A stretch of 64,000 nucleotides of DNA, taken from positions 196,430,598 through 196,494,597 of the forward strand of contig NC_081552.1 of NCBI RefSeq assembly GCF_963082655.1, read 5' to 3'. This document shows positions 1 to 11,436 of the stretch, in pieces; the stretch's first letter is position 1, and each line of letters begins with the position of its first letter. Made by a program: the position numbers and the translations under genes. Source of the DNA: Stomoxys calcitrans (taxonomy: Eukaryota; Arthropoda; Insecta; Diptera; Muscidae). A model generated the notes under the pieces. It searched no databases and was not told the origin of the DNA. It worked only from the letters and a program-made list of their open reading frames with translations.

Positions 1-918
1 ACCATATCTGTACGCAGCTACCATATAGCCCAGTTTTACGATTGAAAGCTTTGAACGCACATAAGCTGCATTTGTTACCTAGAGTTCACGTACAGCTTAC
101 AGCCAATATCAGAGCTTTTCCTAAAGTTTGAAGCAGTGAGACCTCTTGTAACAGTACTTGGCTCCTCAACATCCATGGTTTTATTCTGCACTCTTTACAA
201 ATACACAGAAACGAGAGGAAGTGATATATTTTGAGTTATCCGCATCGATATTTTCCATTAAATAACTTGGCATTTACCTGTTGGAAAAACCTACCAAAAA
301 TCGAGGTCAGCCTACCAACCTACCAAGAGAATTAAAATCTATTAATTTTGGTAGGAATATACCAAAAAACGGGCGAGAGATAGCTTGATATAGCCGCTAT
401 ATCCAAATCTGAACCGATCTGTGCCATATTCAAGGAAGATGTCGACTGGCCTAACACAACTCACTGTCCCAAATTTCGGCGAAATCGGACAATAAATGGG
501 CCTTTTATGGGCCCACTACCTTAAATCGGGATATAGGTCTATATGGCAGCTATATCCAAATCTGAACCGATCTGGGCCAAATTGAAGAAGAATCTCAAAG
601 GGTCTAGCACAACTCACTGTCCTAATTTCGGCGAAATCGGATAATATGTGCGCCTTTTATGGGCCAAAGACCTTAAATCGCGAGATCGGTCCTTATGGCA
701 GCTATATCAAAATCTGAAGCGATCTGGGCCAAATCGAAGAAGGATGTCGAAGGGCCTAGCACCAACTTTGGCGACATCGGACAATAAATGCGCCTTTAAT
801 GGGCCCAAGACCTTAAATCGAAAGAACGGTTCATATGACAGCTATAACCAAATCTGAACCGATATGGGCCGTATTGAGATATCGAGTTGCCTAACACAAC
901 TCACTGTTGCTTTTATGG

Positions 919-1233
919 GCAAATTGCAAATTTTGCCCATGAACATGCCACTAAGGAACAGGGGCAAACTTCTCACATATCAATGAGTGCAGTTCGATTC
1001 AAGTTGAAGCTCAAAGATAAGGGGCCTCCTTTTTATAGCCGAGTCCGAATGGCGTGCTGCAGTGCGACACCTCTTTGGAGAGAAGTTTTAACATGGCATA
1101 GTAGCTCCCAAATGTTGCCAGCATTAGGAGGGGAAAACTACCGCTGAACATTTTTTCAGATGGTCTCGCCAGAATTCGAACCCAGGCGTTCGGTATCATA
1201 GGCGGACATTCTAACCTCTGCGCTACGGTGGCC
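919..1233 (-). mobile_element. tRNA-derived SINE, copy 1
   Basis: Read on the minus strand, the copy starts with a tRNA-like head: an A-box-like 'TAGCGCAGAGG' and a B box close to GGTTCGAA. It continues through a conserved body of about 230 bp and ends in an A/T-rich tail. The same body occurs about ten times in this window in both orientations. Together with the next copy it is enclosed by a 12-bp direct repeat (909-920 and 1674-1685). Confidence 0.8.
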
Positions 1234-1360
1234 TCCAGCCTAGTATAGGCAAAGATCCTAATATTGGATCATCAGGCAGTGCAGTGCCTAGCGAGCAGGG
1301 AACCGATGATGGAACCTTTACTGACTTTCTCAAGATTCAGAAGACTGAGATAGGCAAAAA

Positions 1361-1669
1361 TGCAAATTTTGCCCATGAACATGCCACTAAATAACAGGGG
1401 CAAACTTCTCACATATCAATGAGTTCAATTCGATTCAAGTTTAAGCCCAATGCTAAGGGGCCTCCTTTTTATAGCGGAGTCCGAACGGCGTGCCACAGTG
1501 CGACACCACTTTGGAGAGAAGTTTTAACATGGCATAGTACCTCACAAATGTTGCCAGCATTAGGAGGGGAAAACCACCGCTGAAAATTTTTTCAGATGGT
1601 CTCGCCAGGATTCGAACGCAGGCGTTCGGTGTCATAGGCGGACATTCTAACCTCTGCGCGACAGTGGAC
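1361..1669 (-). mobile_element. tRNA-derived SINE, copy 2
   Basis: This is the same family and orientation as the copy at 919-1233, separated from it by about 125 bp that is not SINE. The head keeps the B box but its outer A-box region is mutated (GCGCGACAG). It interrupts a DINE-like tandem array: the array phrase 'GCTTTTATGGGC' lies on both sides of the two-SINE block. Confidence 0.78.
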
Positions 1670-1996
1670 TCCGGCTTTTATGGGCCTATGACCTTAAATC
1701 GGCAGATCGGTCTATATAGCCCCCATATAGACCGACCTTAAATTCGGCAGATCGTTCTATATGGGGGCTATATCAAGATATATTCCGATATGGATAGTAC
1801 TGCCTATGGAATTTTTAAAGACTGTAGCGTGATTTGAGCAGACAGGCAGGCAGACGGACAGACTTGGCTAGAGCGTCTTAGATTTTGAAGATGATCAAAA
1901 ATGTATATACCTAATAGGGTCGGAAATGGATGTTTAGTGGCATTGCAAACGGAATGACAAATTGAATATGCCCCCATCCTTCGGTGGTGGGTTCAG

Positions 1997-3903
1997 AAAT
2001 GGCTTTGTTTTAACCAGGTAGAATCTTCAGCTGGTGTATTGTGTAGTGGCAAGCGGAAGGAGCTTCAAATTAGACTCATAGTTCTATTGATTTGTATAAC
2101 AGATCTAAAGCTTTGCAGGACGATCTGTAACAAACATTCTTCATTCTATGGTACAGCAGTGCAATTCATATGCTACAAAGTTTGGATTTTGACAATCATG
2201 GTCTTAGAGAGTACGTCGAATCAGCAATTCCCACAACCTAATCATATCATCTTGACAAATGTGACGTTAAATTTTAAATTATCTTAAGAGTTTCCATTTT
2301 ATTTCCCTCCAGACGCCACTGAACTTCGGCAAAAGCATTGCACATCATAAAGTATGATTTGAATTTCTTCGTTTAAACAATTAATTCCATTATCAACATT
2401 CAAGGCTTGAATTGCGAACATTTTAACTCATAATCTTCTTAATGTCCTTTTTGTTGCAGTTGTTCTCGCAAAAGCTTTTGAGTAAACGTGATTTATTTAA
2501 ATGGCAAAAAAATTAAATAAATTTTAATTGTATAAGTAGTAACAGAAGTGTTTTTTGAAAACTCATAACAACACAAAATACAGTTGTATATATAAACCAA
2601 TAAACGTTTGTTAAACATAAAAGAAAACGGGGAAAAATTATCACAAAAAAAAATGAAAATTAAAACGCAACAAAACACATAAAAACAATTTTTAGATAAA
2701 GTTGATTTTTTTTTGTGGTTTAATCAATTCTCTGTGTTTTCTTTTTATTTTTGCCAACAACGTCACATAGACACGCACACACATAAGGCTGCAAACACAA
2801 ATTTATATGGCAACAAAAACGAAAAACCAAAAAGTCGTTAAAAGTGGTGAACGCAACATGGAACGCCTTTAAATGGTATTTAAAAAATTTTTCTAATTTT
2901 TTGTTTGGTTTTCATAAATTGTGTGATTTTTAAATTTGAACATAACTAAAATCGGTTAAATGGTGGTAGTAATTGAGATAAAAGAGAAAAAAATTATTTT
3001 TTTTAAAATAATAATAAAAAAATTAAAGTAACGTAAAGTAACGTAAGGCAACGCAACGCAACGTAACGTAATGTATGAACAAAGAAATAATGAACTTTTT
3101 TGAAAACGTAAACGGTAACGTAAACTAGGAACGAAAACGAAATGTTTAGTTAGAGTTTATACGGTACTGACTGACTGACTGACTGAATGACTGACTAACT
3201 GCTCTCTCGTTGTTGTCGTCACATTGTTGACATCTTCATCGCCGCTCTGGTCAGAGTATGGAATTTTAACACCGTTACGTGAGCTACACTAACTCTTGCA
3301 ATGTTAAGCTCTCTCTTTTCCACGCGCGAATTCACACACACACACACACACAGGGAAGTTCTCTATTTGATAGCCTTAAGCAAATGACATATAGCGCTTT
3401 GACCACTACAAGGCCGTTCAAGTTATATGCTAAACTCACCAAAAATAGGGAGAGAGAGAGAGAAGAAGATCGAAAGGTAGTGGCAAAAAATGCATGTGTG
3501 TGTGTTTCAAGTTTTTTTTTTTTTTTTTTGGTTTTAAGAAAAATCAAGAAAATGAAAAAGAAGAAATAATTTTGGTATTAATAGATTTTCCGATTTTTTT
3601 TTTTTTTTTTTTTTTTTTGAGAAAAATTTGTTTTCCTTTGAAAACTAAATACAGCATTTACAAGTCTTTTTTGTTTTGGAAAACATAAAACCAAAAAGAA
3701 ATTATGTATTTAAAACAAAAATAATATGAATTTTATTTTCTGTTGCTCTAAAATTCTAAATCATGATGCAAAAAGCCAAGTTTGGTAAGGATATTTGGAA
3801 TTTGGTATGGATTCAGTTGGATAGTTTGGGGAGGTTTGATTTTTGTTGAAGGTATTTGGTGGATACAACATAAAGCTTTAGTGATTAGAATTGAATTACT
3901 TAC
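1997..3903. other. Noncoding, inferred bol intron sequence with microsatellites
   Basis: No supported exon was found here. The region is A/T rich and low copy within the window. It holds an AACGTAA/AACGCAA pentamer-like stretch (about 3029-3073), a CTGA run (about 3166-3199), a CA run (3332-3352) and long T runs near 3514-3530 and 3594-3620. The bol exon to its right ends with GTAAGT on the minus strand, so this should be intron. The next DAZ-family coding segment was searched for by eye and not found between 1 and 3900. Confidence 0.6.
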
Positions 3904-4057
3904 ATCAGTTTGCAGCCTTTGCGCCTCCTGTTCCGTTTCGAAGGTTACAAAACCATAGCCTTTACTAACACCAGCACGATCCACTATGATTTTCGTTGAT
4001 TTGACATTGCCGTAGGCGGAGAAGACGCGACACAAATCGGATTCCGTTGTGTCGCCA
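3904..4057 (-). CDS. bol: boule coding exon 2 (RRM with RNP1)
   Basis: On the minus strand an acceptor with a T-rich tract ending TTCTGCAG precedes an exon of 154 nt. The exon ends at a GTAAGT donor (3903-3898). One nucleotide completes a Ser codon begun in exon 1, and 51 codons follow. They encode the RRM from GDTTESDL through RNP1 (KGYGFVTF) to EAQRLQTD. This matches the DAZ/Boule RRM closely; 'IIVDRAGVSKGYG' is a family hallmark. Boule is a cytoplasmic RNA-binding translation regulator needed for male meiosis in Drosophila. The last RRM strand and the C-terminus are missing and should lie left of the window. Phase and splice sites agree with the exon at 20036-20148. The family match comes from memory, not from a search. 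Confidence 0.95.
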
Positions 4058-4432
4058 CTGCAGAATTAAACAAAACAAAAAAAAAACACATAAATAAGTA
4101 AGCAAACAGCAATCAATATATAAGTAAGTATGCAATACTTTTTCCATTTGTAAATTAAAGCCCCTGCAGGCTATGCTACATTTTTCTCTTAATTAATTAA
4201 ACCCTTTTTAAAGTACAGAGTGCCATTTGCAAGTGTCCTTAACATACGAGTACATTAATATTATGAATGTTATGTCCATTTCCAATTTAAATCTCTCTTC
4301 CAACCAACATTCATCGTTGTATTCGAACGAGTCTGCTTCACAGCTGTGCAACATTTTCTTAATTAAGTCCATATCAAGGCTTTATTTGCTCTGCTTGTGC
4401 AGCAAATAATATTTAATTGATGTCTTTTGCAT

Positions 4433-5017
4433 TGGACAAATTTGAATTTGTCCCTTTAAATTTAAGAATATAAGGTAGAATAAGTGCCATGAATTTTAAT
4501 TGAATTGTGAATTATTATTATGAATTGTATAGCGTATAAGATATCCCCCTTTTTTGCCATCCGTACTAATCTGGAATAGAGTGTAAGACTATTGTGAATT
4601 GTTAGCTATAAGCCTTTTAGTACTGCAGCTCACTTGCCCTTTTTCAAATGTATACAATTTCACTTCTTTCACAACCGCAGCCAGGTGAGCATCCACATCT
4701 CTTTTCCCCTCTCTGTTTTTCCCAATAAAACCCAACGTTGTACCTCTCATAACCCGACACTTACCGTCTTCTTATTTTTTTTCTTTTCGTTTTGGATACT
4801 TCATTTTCCTATTTAACTCATTATTCCTCTGTGTACGAGGAATAATAAGTTAAAAAAACTCCCGCACTTACAGTCCACTTAACATCCACAGCCACACAGG
4901 GAATTCCTACAGTGACGTCACATCGCCTCTCATCATTTCATCGCTAGCACCACAAATCCCCAAGTGATCTCAATCACCCCCGCTCCGTCTAGCTAGGAAA
5001 CCCCCCAGTCTTGTGCA
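4433..5017 (+). repeat. 5' LTR of the Pao/BEL element
   Basis: The LTR is 585 bp and bounded by TG...CA. Just inside its left end is a perfect palindrome-like inverted repeat (4434-4453; GGACAAATT and its complement around TG). AATAAA lies at 4724-4729. Positions 4813-4853 form a 17-bp stem with one mismatch around a 7-nt loop. The matching 3' LTR is at 12105-12689. Confidence 0.95.
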
Positions 5018-5916
5018 TGGTCCATCGAAGCCGTTCACTGAGAGTACCATCGATTAAGGTAATCCCCGTCTGCATTGTCTAACATACTTAGTTGTGTGTC
5101 ATCGGTTCGCCTTTATGTGAACTTGTTTAACAAGTTGAAGATTTTTATGAATTAATCAGAGATATTTGAAGAAATTTCTGGAGTAACAAAGACGTATGTG
5201 TTTTTTGCGGTTTTACAACATTCATTTTCACATATGGTCAAGAAATCAACTCCAAAAAATTTCAACAAATGTCATTTGACTATCTTGTGAATTACTAAAT
5301 ACCCTAATTGCTCACAGTAAAGTTCAAGAAATTCTCTTTATGCGCTCCTCCTCTACAGTAGAGGTTGTTCCTTTTTAATTAGAGTGCGATTCGAGTAGAG
5401 GTTTATCTCTCTATTGAACTACATTTCATGAATTTGGTACAATTCCTCTGACTTGAATTTGCGGACACCACTTGTCCTTACTATTATGCCCATCTCAAGA
5501 ATTTCAGTCCCTCACCTTTAGTAGTATGAATTATTTGGGTTAACTCTAAGATCTTGCCTTTGGTACTCTCGCTTTAAGTCTAAGACTACTCTTTAGACGC
5601 CCGCTAAGATTCTGATTTTTAATCTATATTTGGCATTTAATGCGGGAACCGCTTCTTTAATTATTCAGAATCTTATCACCTCTTACCGGCGGAACAATTT
5701 GGTTATTCATCGGAGCTTTACGCTTGCACTCAATTCAATCGCAAATCAAAATTGTCTCGATCTCACTGGGTTTCCAAAGGCAAACAGATTTTCTTACGAC
5801 ATTCTACCAAATAATTCTTCTGCATTACTTTCTCAGACAGGAGTTGAAAGCTCTTTCCACTTCGCTTACCTACTCTATTTCTCATTGTTCACTTTATTTT
5901 ACGGATTCAGTACAAA
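5018..5916 (+). promoter_or_regulatory. Pao/BEL leader with putative primer-binding site and candidate splice donor
   Basis: The sequence directly after the LTR begins TGG, as a tRNA-primed binding site should; I could not assign the tRNA. An AAG|GTAATC sequence at 5056-5064 is a plausible splice donor that could join the leader to the acceptor at 11429 before ORF2. No convincing protein is encoded in these roughly 900 bp; the short open frames overlapping the gag start look accidental. The gag start is taken as the ATG at 5917. Confidence 0.5.
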
Positions 5917-8900
5917 ATGAGCTTAGAGAACGCGACCGCAGACATGGCTTCCCAGTCTTCAGGATCCAATCCTTTATCAGATCCCGCTTCCGCAATTAAG
6001 AGGTCTTTGAATCATGACAAGTTTCTATTTGACTGCGACCACTTGATCAACTTTTGTACTCAATTTGAACAGAGCGACATTCAGGATCAGACTGATTCTG
6101 TTTTGGAGGTGAAATTGGAAGACCTCGAGAATCGGTGGCAACGACTTCAAGCTACCTATGAAGGTCTCATGCTAGCTCCAAGAAATGTCAACACCAAGGA
6201 CTTTAGGGAGAACGCTAGAATTAATTTCAACGCCAGCTCTGAAGCCTATTACACGGCAAGGTCCCAAATCCTAGATATTCTAAGAATATCAGGCGGAAAT
6301 GCTCGCCAAAACGCGAGGCACAGCCTTATTCCGGCTTACCTTCCCCAGCCTTCGGTTAACCACTCGTCTCAAGATGTAGCTGACAGTTACATCAAGGTCC
6401 CTCCGTGTGATACGGAAATTTTTAAAGGAGGTTACGAAGAATGGCCGTCTTTCCGTGACATGTTCACGGCGGTCTACGTCAACCATCCGAAATTAACAAG
6501 AGCTCAGAAATTGTATCATCTGCGGAACAAGACTAGGGGTGCGGCCGGCGCCATAGTCAAAAGATACACGCTTTGCGATGAGAACTTTGAGCTCGCTTGG
6601 AGTGCTCTAAAGGCTCGCTATGAGAACAAGCGAGTCTTAGTGGACAACCAATTGAAGATTCTCTTCAACATTCCGTCAGCTTCTGTGGAGAACAGTGAGG
6701 CAATTCACAAAATTCAAGCCACCGTGAATGATTGTCTGTGCACTCTCAAGACTCTGGACGTCAATGTAGAAAGCTGGGACCCCATATTGTTATATTTGGT
6801 TTCGACCAAATTGCCAGATGAAACGCTGGCTCTGTGGGAACAATCCCTCAGATCTCATCGCGATCTTCCTACCTGGAACCAGCTCGATGAATTTCTCATC
6901 AACAGGTACGAAATTGTGGAACGGCTCTCGAGCATAAAGGCCACAAAGACCAGAAGTTCGCTCCCGTCTCAAAGCAGTGGTAAGATCCAAACTTATCACT
7001 CGCAAGAAAAGCTAAGCTCTTCTTGCCCCCTTTGCAGTTCCGACCACACAATAAGGAGTTGTGGACAGTTTCGGAAATACACTGCACAACAACGCATAGA
7101 TTTTGCATACAAGCACAAATTGTGCATAAATTGTCTCTCCTCATCTCATCTCAAGACAAATTGCAAGAGTGTAAACACTTGTATTATTTGTCATAAGCCA
7201 CACCACACTCTGCTTCATCTAAGAAGTAAGCCAGAAGAGAAAACTGAAGATCATGTAACCCATTCTGGTCACGAGGATGACAAGGGTCAAATTAAGTCCT
7301 CTGGCATGAATTCAAAAAGCACATCTCACAATGAGACTCCCTCAACTTCAGCCGCAAGGCGATCCTCGCATGTTCAGGCAAATTTTTCGGCCAACAACGA
7401 CATGATTTTGTTACGAACAGCTCTAGTTCGTGTTGAACATCAAGGGGAGTTGTTTACGCTAAGAGCTCTTATTGATCCCGGTTCTCAACGAACCTTTATA
7501 ACACAAAGAATTCAGAGGCGCTTGCAAATTCCCACCTCTAAAGCGCACTTTGAGATTTCTGGAATTGGCGAACAGACTCAAACATCGAATAAAGAATGCC
7601 AACTAGTCATTGTTGCGGAGAAATACGATGTCCGCTTTTCAGTCTCAGCAATAGTATTGCCTAAAATGACAAAATGGCTTCCTTCCGTCTCGTTCGAAAT
7701 CTCAAATCCCTCAGAGTTGGAGGAGCTAGATCTGGCCGATCCAAATTTCAACAAATCCGCTCAAATTGACCTGATTCTAGGCAATGATTCGGAACGATTC
7801 ATAAACATTGAAGGAATCAGAAAAAATATATGTGGCGATACCTCAGCATACAATACAGTTTTTGGCTGGGTATTGAGCGGTCCAATGCAAACGGAAAGAA
7901 TTTTCTCATTCTCCACGAACGTGGTTGAATCCGAAGATGTAAGGATCAGCAAACTTCTGAGGAAATTCTGGGAGCAAGAAGAGGTACCCATGGCTCCCCC
8001 TCTTTGTGAAGAGGATCAGTTTTGCGAAGAGTTTTACTCTAAAACTACCTCCAGATCCCCGGACGGTAAATACGTCGTGAGACTGCCTTTCAAAGCAGAA
8101 TTCTCCGACTCCCTTTCTCTTGGCTCGTCTCGCTTTCTGGCTCTAGCTCAGTATAATCGGATGGAGACAAAGCTCTCTAATGATCCCGAGCTAAAAACCG
8201 AGTACAACTCGGTTTTAAACGAGTACATTTCTCTTGATCATGCTCAGGAGACCTCGTCTCAGGAAATCCACTGCGATGGACGATACAATTCCTTTTATCT
8301 CCCACACCACGCAGTCGTCCGTCCAGAACACAAGTCCACAAAGGTGAGAGTTGTGTTCAACGCATCTCGTAAGAGCAAATCTGGTTATTCGCTTAATGAT
8401 GTGCTCCACACTGGACCTACACTGCAAACCGATTTGACATCTGTGATCCTCAATTGGCGCAGATACCGATATGTGTTCTGTGGCGACATTCAAAAGATGT
8501 ATAGGCAAATATGGCTACATCCGATCGACAGAGCATATCAGCGCATTCTTTTCAGGCCGGATCCAAAGGGACCGGTAAAGGATTTTGAGCTAAAAACGGT
8601 TACCTTTGGTCTGAATTGCGCACCGTTTTTGGCTATTCGCACACTCTTGCAACTTGCATCTGACTCTGAGAACGAATTTCCCAATGTCGCGAAAGCATTA
8701 AGGAAAGAGACATATGTCGATGACATTTTGTCCGGCGGCTTCTCTATAGAGGACACCATTCGAGCGCAAGAGGACTTGATATCAGTCCTTAAGCAGGCGG
8801 GCTTTCCTCTCGTCAAGTTGACTGCGAACGACCCACATTTGCTTGCACATCTCCCACAGGAGAGTCTGTATGACTCTGATTTCCTACGCTTCGATGAGTC

Positions 8901-11280
8901 AAGCACTACTAGGACACTGGGTATCAAGTGGAACGCACTAACTGATTCGTTCAGTTATACCCTCGGCTCTATATCAACAGACCAGCCCATGAGCAAACGC
9001 AGAGTCCTCTCTGCCGTCGCGCAATTATTTGATCCTGCGGGATGGGTGACCCCTGTAGTGATAAGATCAAAGATACTGATGCAGCAACTTTGGCTGGAAG
9101 GACTGGATTGGGATGACGAACTCGGCCCAGAGACCCTGCTGAAGTGGAATGCTCTAGTGACTGACTTGAATCACATAGGAGAAATTTCCATACCCAGATG
9201 GCTACAGTATCATCCCTCTGATACAGTAGAGATTCACGGGTTCTCTGACGCGTCTCAGGCAGCAATGTGCGCATGTGTGTACATTCGGTGTCAAACTTCC
9301 AAATCGGGTGTCTTCTCAAATTTGCTCGTCGCAAAGAGTAAAGTAGCCCCACTGAAGCCTGTATGCCTGCCACGTCTAGAGCTCAACGGAGCCTACCTTC
9401 TCGCAAAGCTTGTCAATTTTGTACTATGCACTGTCGATCTAGACATTAGTGGCATAACTCTTTGGACGGACTCATCCATTGTCCTTGGCTGGTTAACAAA
9501 ACCACCATGGACATGGGAAACATACGTGGCAAATCGAACGTCCAAGATTCATGACTTTCTTCCAGGGGGGACATGGCGACACGTCCCTACTCATGACAAT
9601 CCAGCCGACCTCGGCACAAGAGGTTGTAGGCCGCAGGACCTCACCTGTAACTCATTGTGGTTTCATGGCCCAAATTGGCTGACGAACCCACCGTCAGAAT
9701 GGCCCAACAGGAACCCTTTGGTCTCCCCGGAGATAGGAAAGCGCCTAGATATCCAGGTTATGCACGAGACAGTAGAGGATTCAGACATCTTGCTCAGATT
9801 CTCTTCGTACCCCCGAGCATTGAGGGTGGTCTCCTACGTGTTCAGATTCTATTATAATTGCCTTGCTAAATCTAGAGGTACCACGAGAAACTCCTCTCCA
9901 ATTCTTACCCAGGATGAGGTTATACACACGAAATTCCGCCTAATAATGTTAGCCCAGATGAAATGGTACCCAGATGAATACAAGCAAGTTAGTAGGTCTG
10001 AAGAATTGTCCAACAAAACCTCACTGCAATGTTTGAACCCCTTCCTAGATCGGGACAAGGTCCTACGTGTTAATGGTCGACTCGCAGCTAGTTCTTTACC
10101 CTACAACGAAAGGTTTCCCATCATACTTCCTGGGAACTCTCGGCTTTGCCACCTCTATTTGCTCCATTTGCATGAATTTCTCGCCCACGGTGAGTGCATC
10201 CTAATGTGTCGCATGATTCAGACAGAATTTTACATCTCACGTCTCAAGCCGAGAGTGAAGAACGTCATTCATAAGTGCAAAACTTGCATCATTTTTAGGA
10301 AGAAACCTTGCGTCCAAATAATGGCTCCGCTCCCTCCGGACAGATGCACTATAACACCACCATTTCACGTGACCGGTATAGATTTTGCAGGACCCTTTGA
10401 AATTAGGAGTTCATCCCTGCGCCGATCCCCTCTCTTAAAAGGCTATGTGAGCATCTTCGTGTGCTTCGCCACCAAGGCCGTACATTTGGAGCCATGTTCC
10501 GAGCTTTCCACGGCGGCATTTGAGGCCGCATTTTGTCGATTCGTTGGGAGGCGAGGCCTACCTCGGAAGGTAGTATCTGACAATGGCAGAAATTTCGTAG
10601 GTGCTAGTCGAAAGATGCTGAGGGAATTTAGGAGTTTTATTCAGACTGCGGCAAGCGACATTGCTGAGAGGTACTCCACACAGGGCTTTGAGTGGCAGTT
10701 TATACCCCCTCATGCTCCACATATGGGTGGGCTTTGGGAATCAGCCGTAAAATGTTTCAAACACCATTTCAGGAGAGTGGCTGGCGCTCATTTATTTACA
10801 TTCGAACAATTTGCGACATTACTTGCTCGGATTGAAGGAGTTCTAAACTCTCGCCCTATCTCTGCCGTCTCTGAGGATCCAAATGACCTCACGGCGTTAA
10901 CTCCAGGACACTTTTTAAAAGGCGCTCCGATAATGTCATTTCCAGAGCCCTTAGCTGAAGATATCTCCTTGGTAAACAGGTGGCTGAAATTGAAGGCAAT
11001 CCATCACCAGTTTGCTATTAGATGGAAAGAGGAATATCTGAAAGCACTGCAGAAACGATACAAGTGGAAGACCACATCTCCAGATATAGAAGTTGGTGAT
11101 CTAGTAGTCGTAATGGACGATCTACTACCACCTAGCGACTGGCGACTAGGAAGAGTGACTAAGACTCACAGCGGTTCCGATAAGAGGACTAGAATTGCGG
11201 ATGTAAGAATTGCATCAGGAGTCATTACTCGACCAATTGTTAAATTATGCCACTTACCTTTGCTCAATCAACCCCAATGA
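5917..11280 (+). CDS. Pao/BEL Gag-Pol polyprotein, 1787 aa, single frame
   Basis: The order fits Pao/BEL. A Gag region of the DUF1759 type covers about residues 165-345. Three zinc-knuckle units lie at residues 370-382, 403-416 and 422-434. The aspartic protease has its active Asp at 520 in a Asp-Pro-Gly-Ser context. The reverse transcriptase has Asp857 and YVDD at 933-936. RNase H includes Asp1111. An integrase zinc domain of HHCC type lies around 1417-1457, with an integrase core of Asp1489, Asp1555 and Glu1608. The C-terminal domain (about 1705-1785) resembles DUF5641. No stop or frameshift interrupts it, and Gag and Pol share one frame. Together these activities would package, copy and integrate the element. 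The ATG at 5917 gives the longest sensible frame. All catalytic positions I could place are present, so the copy may be active. Confidence 0.96.
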   Translation: MSLENATADMASQSSGSNPLSDPASAIKRSLNHDKFLFDCDHLINFCTQFEQSDIQDQTDSVLEVKLEDLENRWQRLQATYEGLMLAPRNVNTKDFRENARINFNASSEAYYTARSQILDILRISGGNARQNARHSLIPAYLPQPSVNHSSQDVADSYIKVPPCDTEIFKGGYEEWPSFRDMFTAVYVNHPKLTRAQKLYHLRNKTRGAAGAIVKRYTLCDENFELAWSALKARYENKRVLVDNQLKILFNIPSASVENSEAIHKIQATVNDCLCTLKTLDVNVESWDPILLYLVSTKLPDETLALWEQSLRSHRDLPTWNQLDEFLINRYEIVERLSSIKATKTRSSLPSQSSGKIQTYHSQEKLSSSCPLCSSDHTIRSCGQFRKYTAQQRIDFAYKHKLCINCLSSSHLKTNCKSVNTCIICHKPHHTLLHLRSKPEEKTEDHVTHSGHEDDKGQIKSSGMNSKSTSHNETPSTSAARRSSHVQANFSANNDMILLRTALVRVEHQGELFTLRALIDPGSQRTFITQRIQRRLQIPTSKAHFEISGIGEQTQTSNKECQLVIVAEKYDVRFSVSAIVLPKMTKWLPSVSFEISNPSELEELDLADPNFNKSAQIDLILGNDSERFINIEGIRKNICGDTSAYNTVFGWVLSGPMQTERIFSFSTNVVESEDVRISKLLRKFWEQEEVPMAPPLCEEDQFCEEFYSKTTSRSPDGKYVVRLPFKAEFSDSLSLGSSRFLALAQYNRMETKLSNDPELKTEYNSVLNEYISLDHAQETSSQEIHCDGRYNSFYLPHHAVVRPEHKSTKVRVVFNASRKSKSGYSLNDVLHTGPTLQTDLTSVILNWRRYRYVFCGDIQKMYRQIWLHPIDRAYQRILFRPDPKGPVKDFELKTVTFGLNCAPFLAIRTLLQLASDSENEFPNVAKALRKETYVDDILSGGFSIEDTIRAQEDLISVLKQAGFPLVKLTANDPHLLAHLPQESLYDSDFLRFDESSTTRTLGIKWNALTDSFSYTLGSISTDQPMSKRRVLSAVAQLFDPAGWVTPVVIRSKILMQQLWLEGLDWDDELGPETLLKWNALVTDLNHIGEISIPRWLQYHPSDTVEIHGFSDASQAAMCACVYIRCQTSKSGVFSNLLVAKSKVAPLKPVCLPRLELNGAYLLAKLVNFVLCTVDLDISGITLWTDSSIVLGWLTKPPWTWETYVANRTSKIHDFLPGGTWRHVPTHDNPADLGTRGCRPQDLTCNSLWFHGPNWLTNPPSEWPNRNPLVSPEIGKRLDIQVMHETVEDSDILLRFSSYPRALRVVSYVFRFYYNCLAKSRGTTRNSSPILTQDEVIHTKFRLIMLAQMKWYPDEYKQVSRSEELSNKTSLQCLNPFLDRDKVLRVNGRLAASSLPYNERFPIILPGNSRLCHLYLLHLHEFLAHGECILMCRMIQTEFYISRLKPRVKNVIHKCKTCIIFRKKPCVQIMAPLPPDRCTITPPFHVTGIDFAGPFEIRSSSLRRSPLLKGYVSIFVCFATKAVHLEPCSELSTAAFEAAFCRFVGRRGLPRKVVSDNGRNFVGASRKMLREFRSFIQTAASDIAERYSTQGFEWQFIPPHAPHMGGLWESAVKCFKHHFRRVAGAHLFTFEQFATLLARIEGVLNSRPISAVSEDPNDLTALTPGHFLKGAPIMSFPEPLAEDISLVNRWLKLKAIHHQFAIRWKEEYLKALQKRYKWKTTSPDIEVGDLVVVMDDLLPPSDWRLGRVTKTHSGSDKRTRIADVRIASGVITRPIVKLCHLPLLNQPQ

Positions 11281-11403
11281 AAATCCTAGCCTAATACTAT
11301 ATCGATGCATCATTTTGCATAGGGGCATACTAACCCCTTTTATCACTCATCTCATTGTATCTCGTTCTCATATGATCTGTGTCACTTGTTGCTTGCATTG
11401 CCA

Positions 11404-11429
11404 AATTATTAACCTCTGTTAACTTTCAG
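11404..11429 (+). promoter_or_regulatory. Putative 3' splice site before ORF2
   Basis: A pyrimidine-leaning stretch ends in AACTTTCAG at 11429, only seven bases before the ORF2 ATG. In many LTR elements and retroviruses the third ORF is expressed from a spliced subgenomic RNA, and this placement suggests the same. Use of the site is inferred, not shown. Confidence 0.5.
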
Positions 11430-11436
11430 ATCTACA

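Larger units (their letters stand above)
1..1996 (-). mobile_element. DINE/Helentron-like element with ~150-bp tandem units, left end outside window
   Basis: Positions 360-905 hold about four diverged units of roughly 150 bp built on a phrase like 'ATCCAAATCTGAACCG', followed after a SINE block by another partial unit. At 1837-1872 a GAC-rich stretch is the complement of the (GTCY)n microsatellite typical of DINE elements. The right edge (about 1890-1996) has the usual run into 'CCTTCGGTGGTGGG'. By analogy with Drosophila DINE-1/Helentron elements the sense strand is minus. Positions 1-360 are less clearly repeat. The classification rests on structure only; no replicase is present. Confidence 0.6.

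Noticed and set aside
1..3900. Further bol coding exon
   Set aside because: The expected end of the RRM (a GECVVLRD-like segment) was looked for by eye on the minus strand and not found.
5630..5999. Short protein genes in the Pao/BEL leader
   Set aside because: They overlap the gag start, have no similarity to known element proteins and look like chance open frames.
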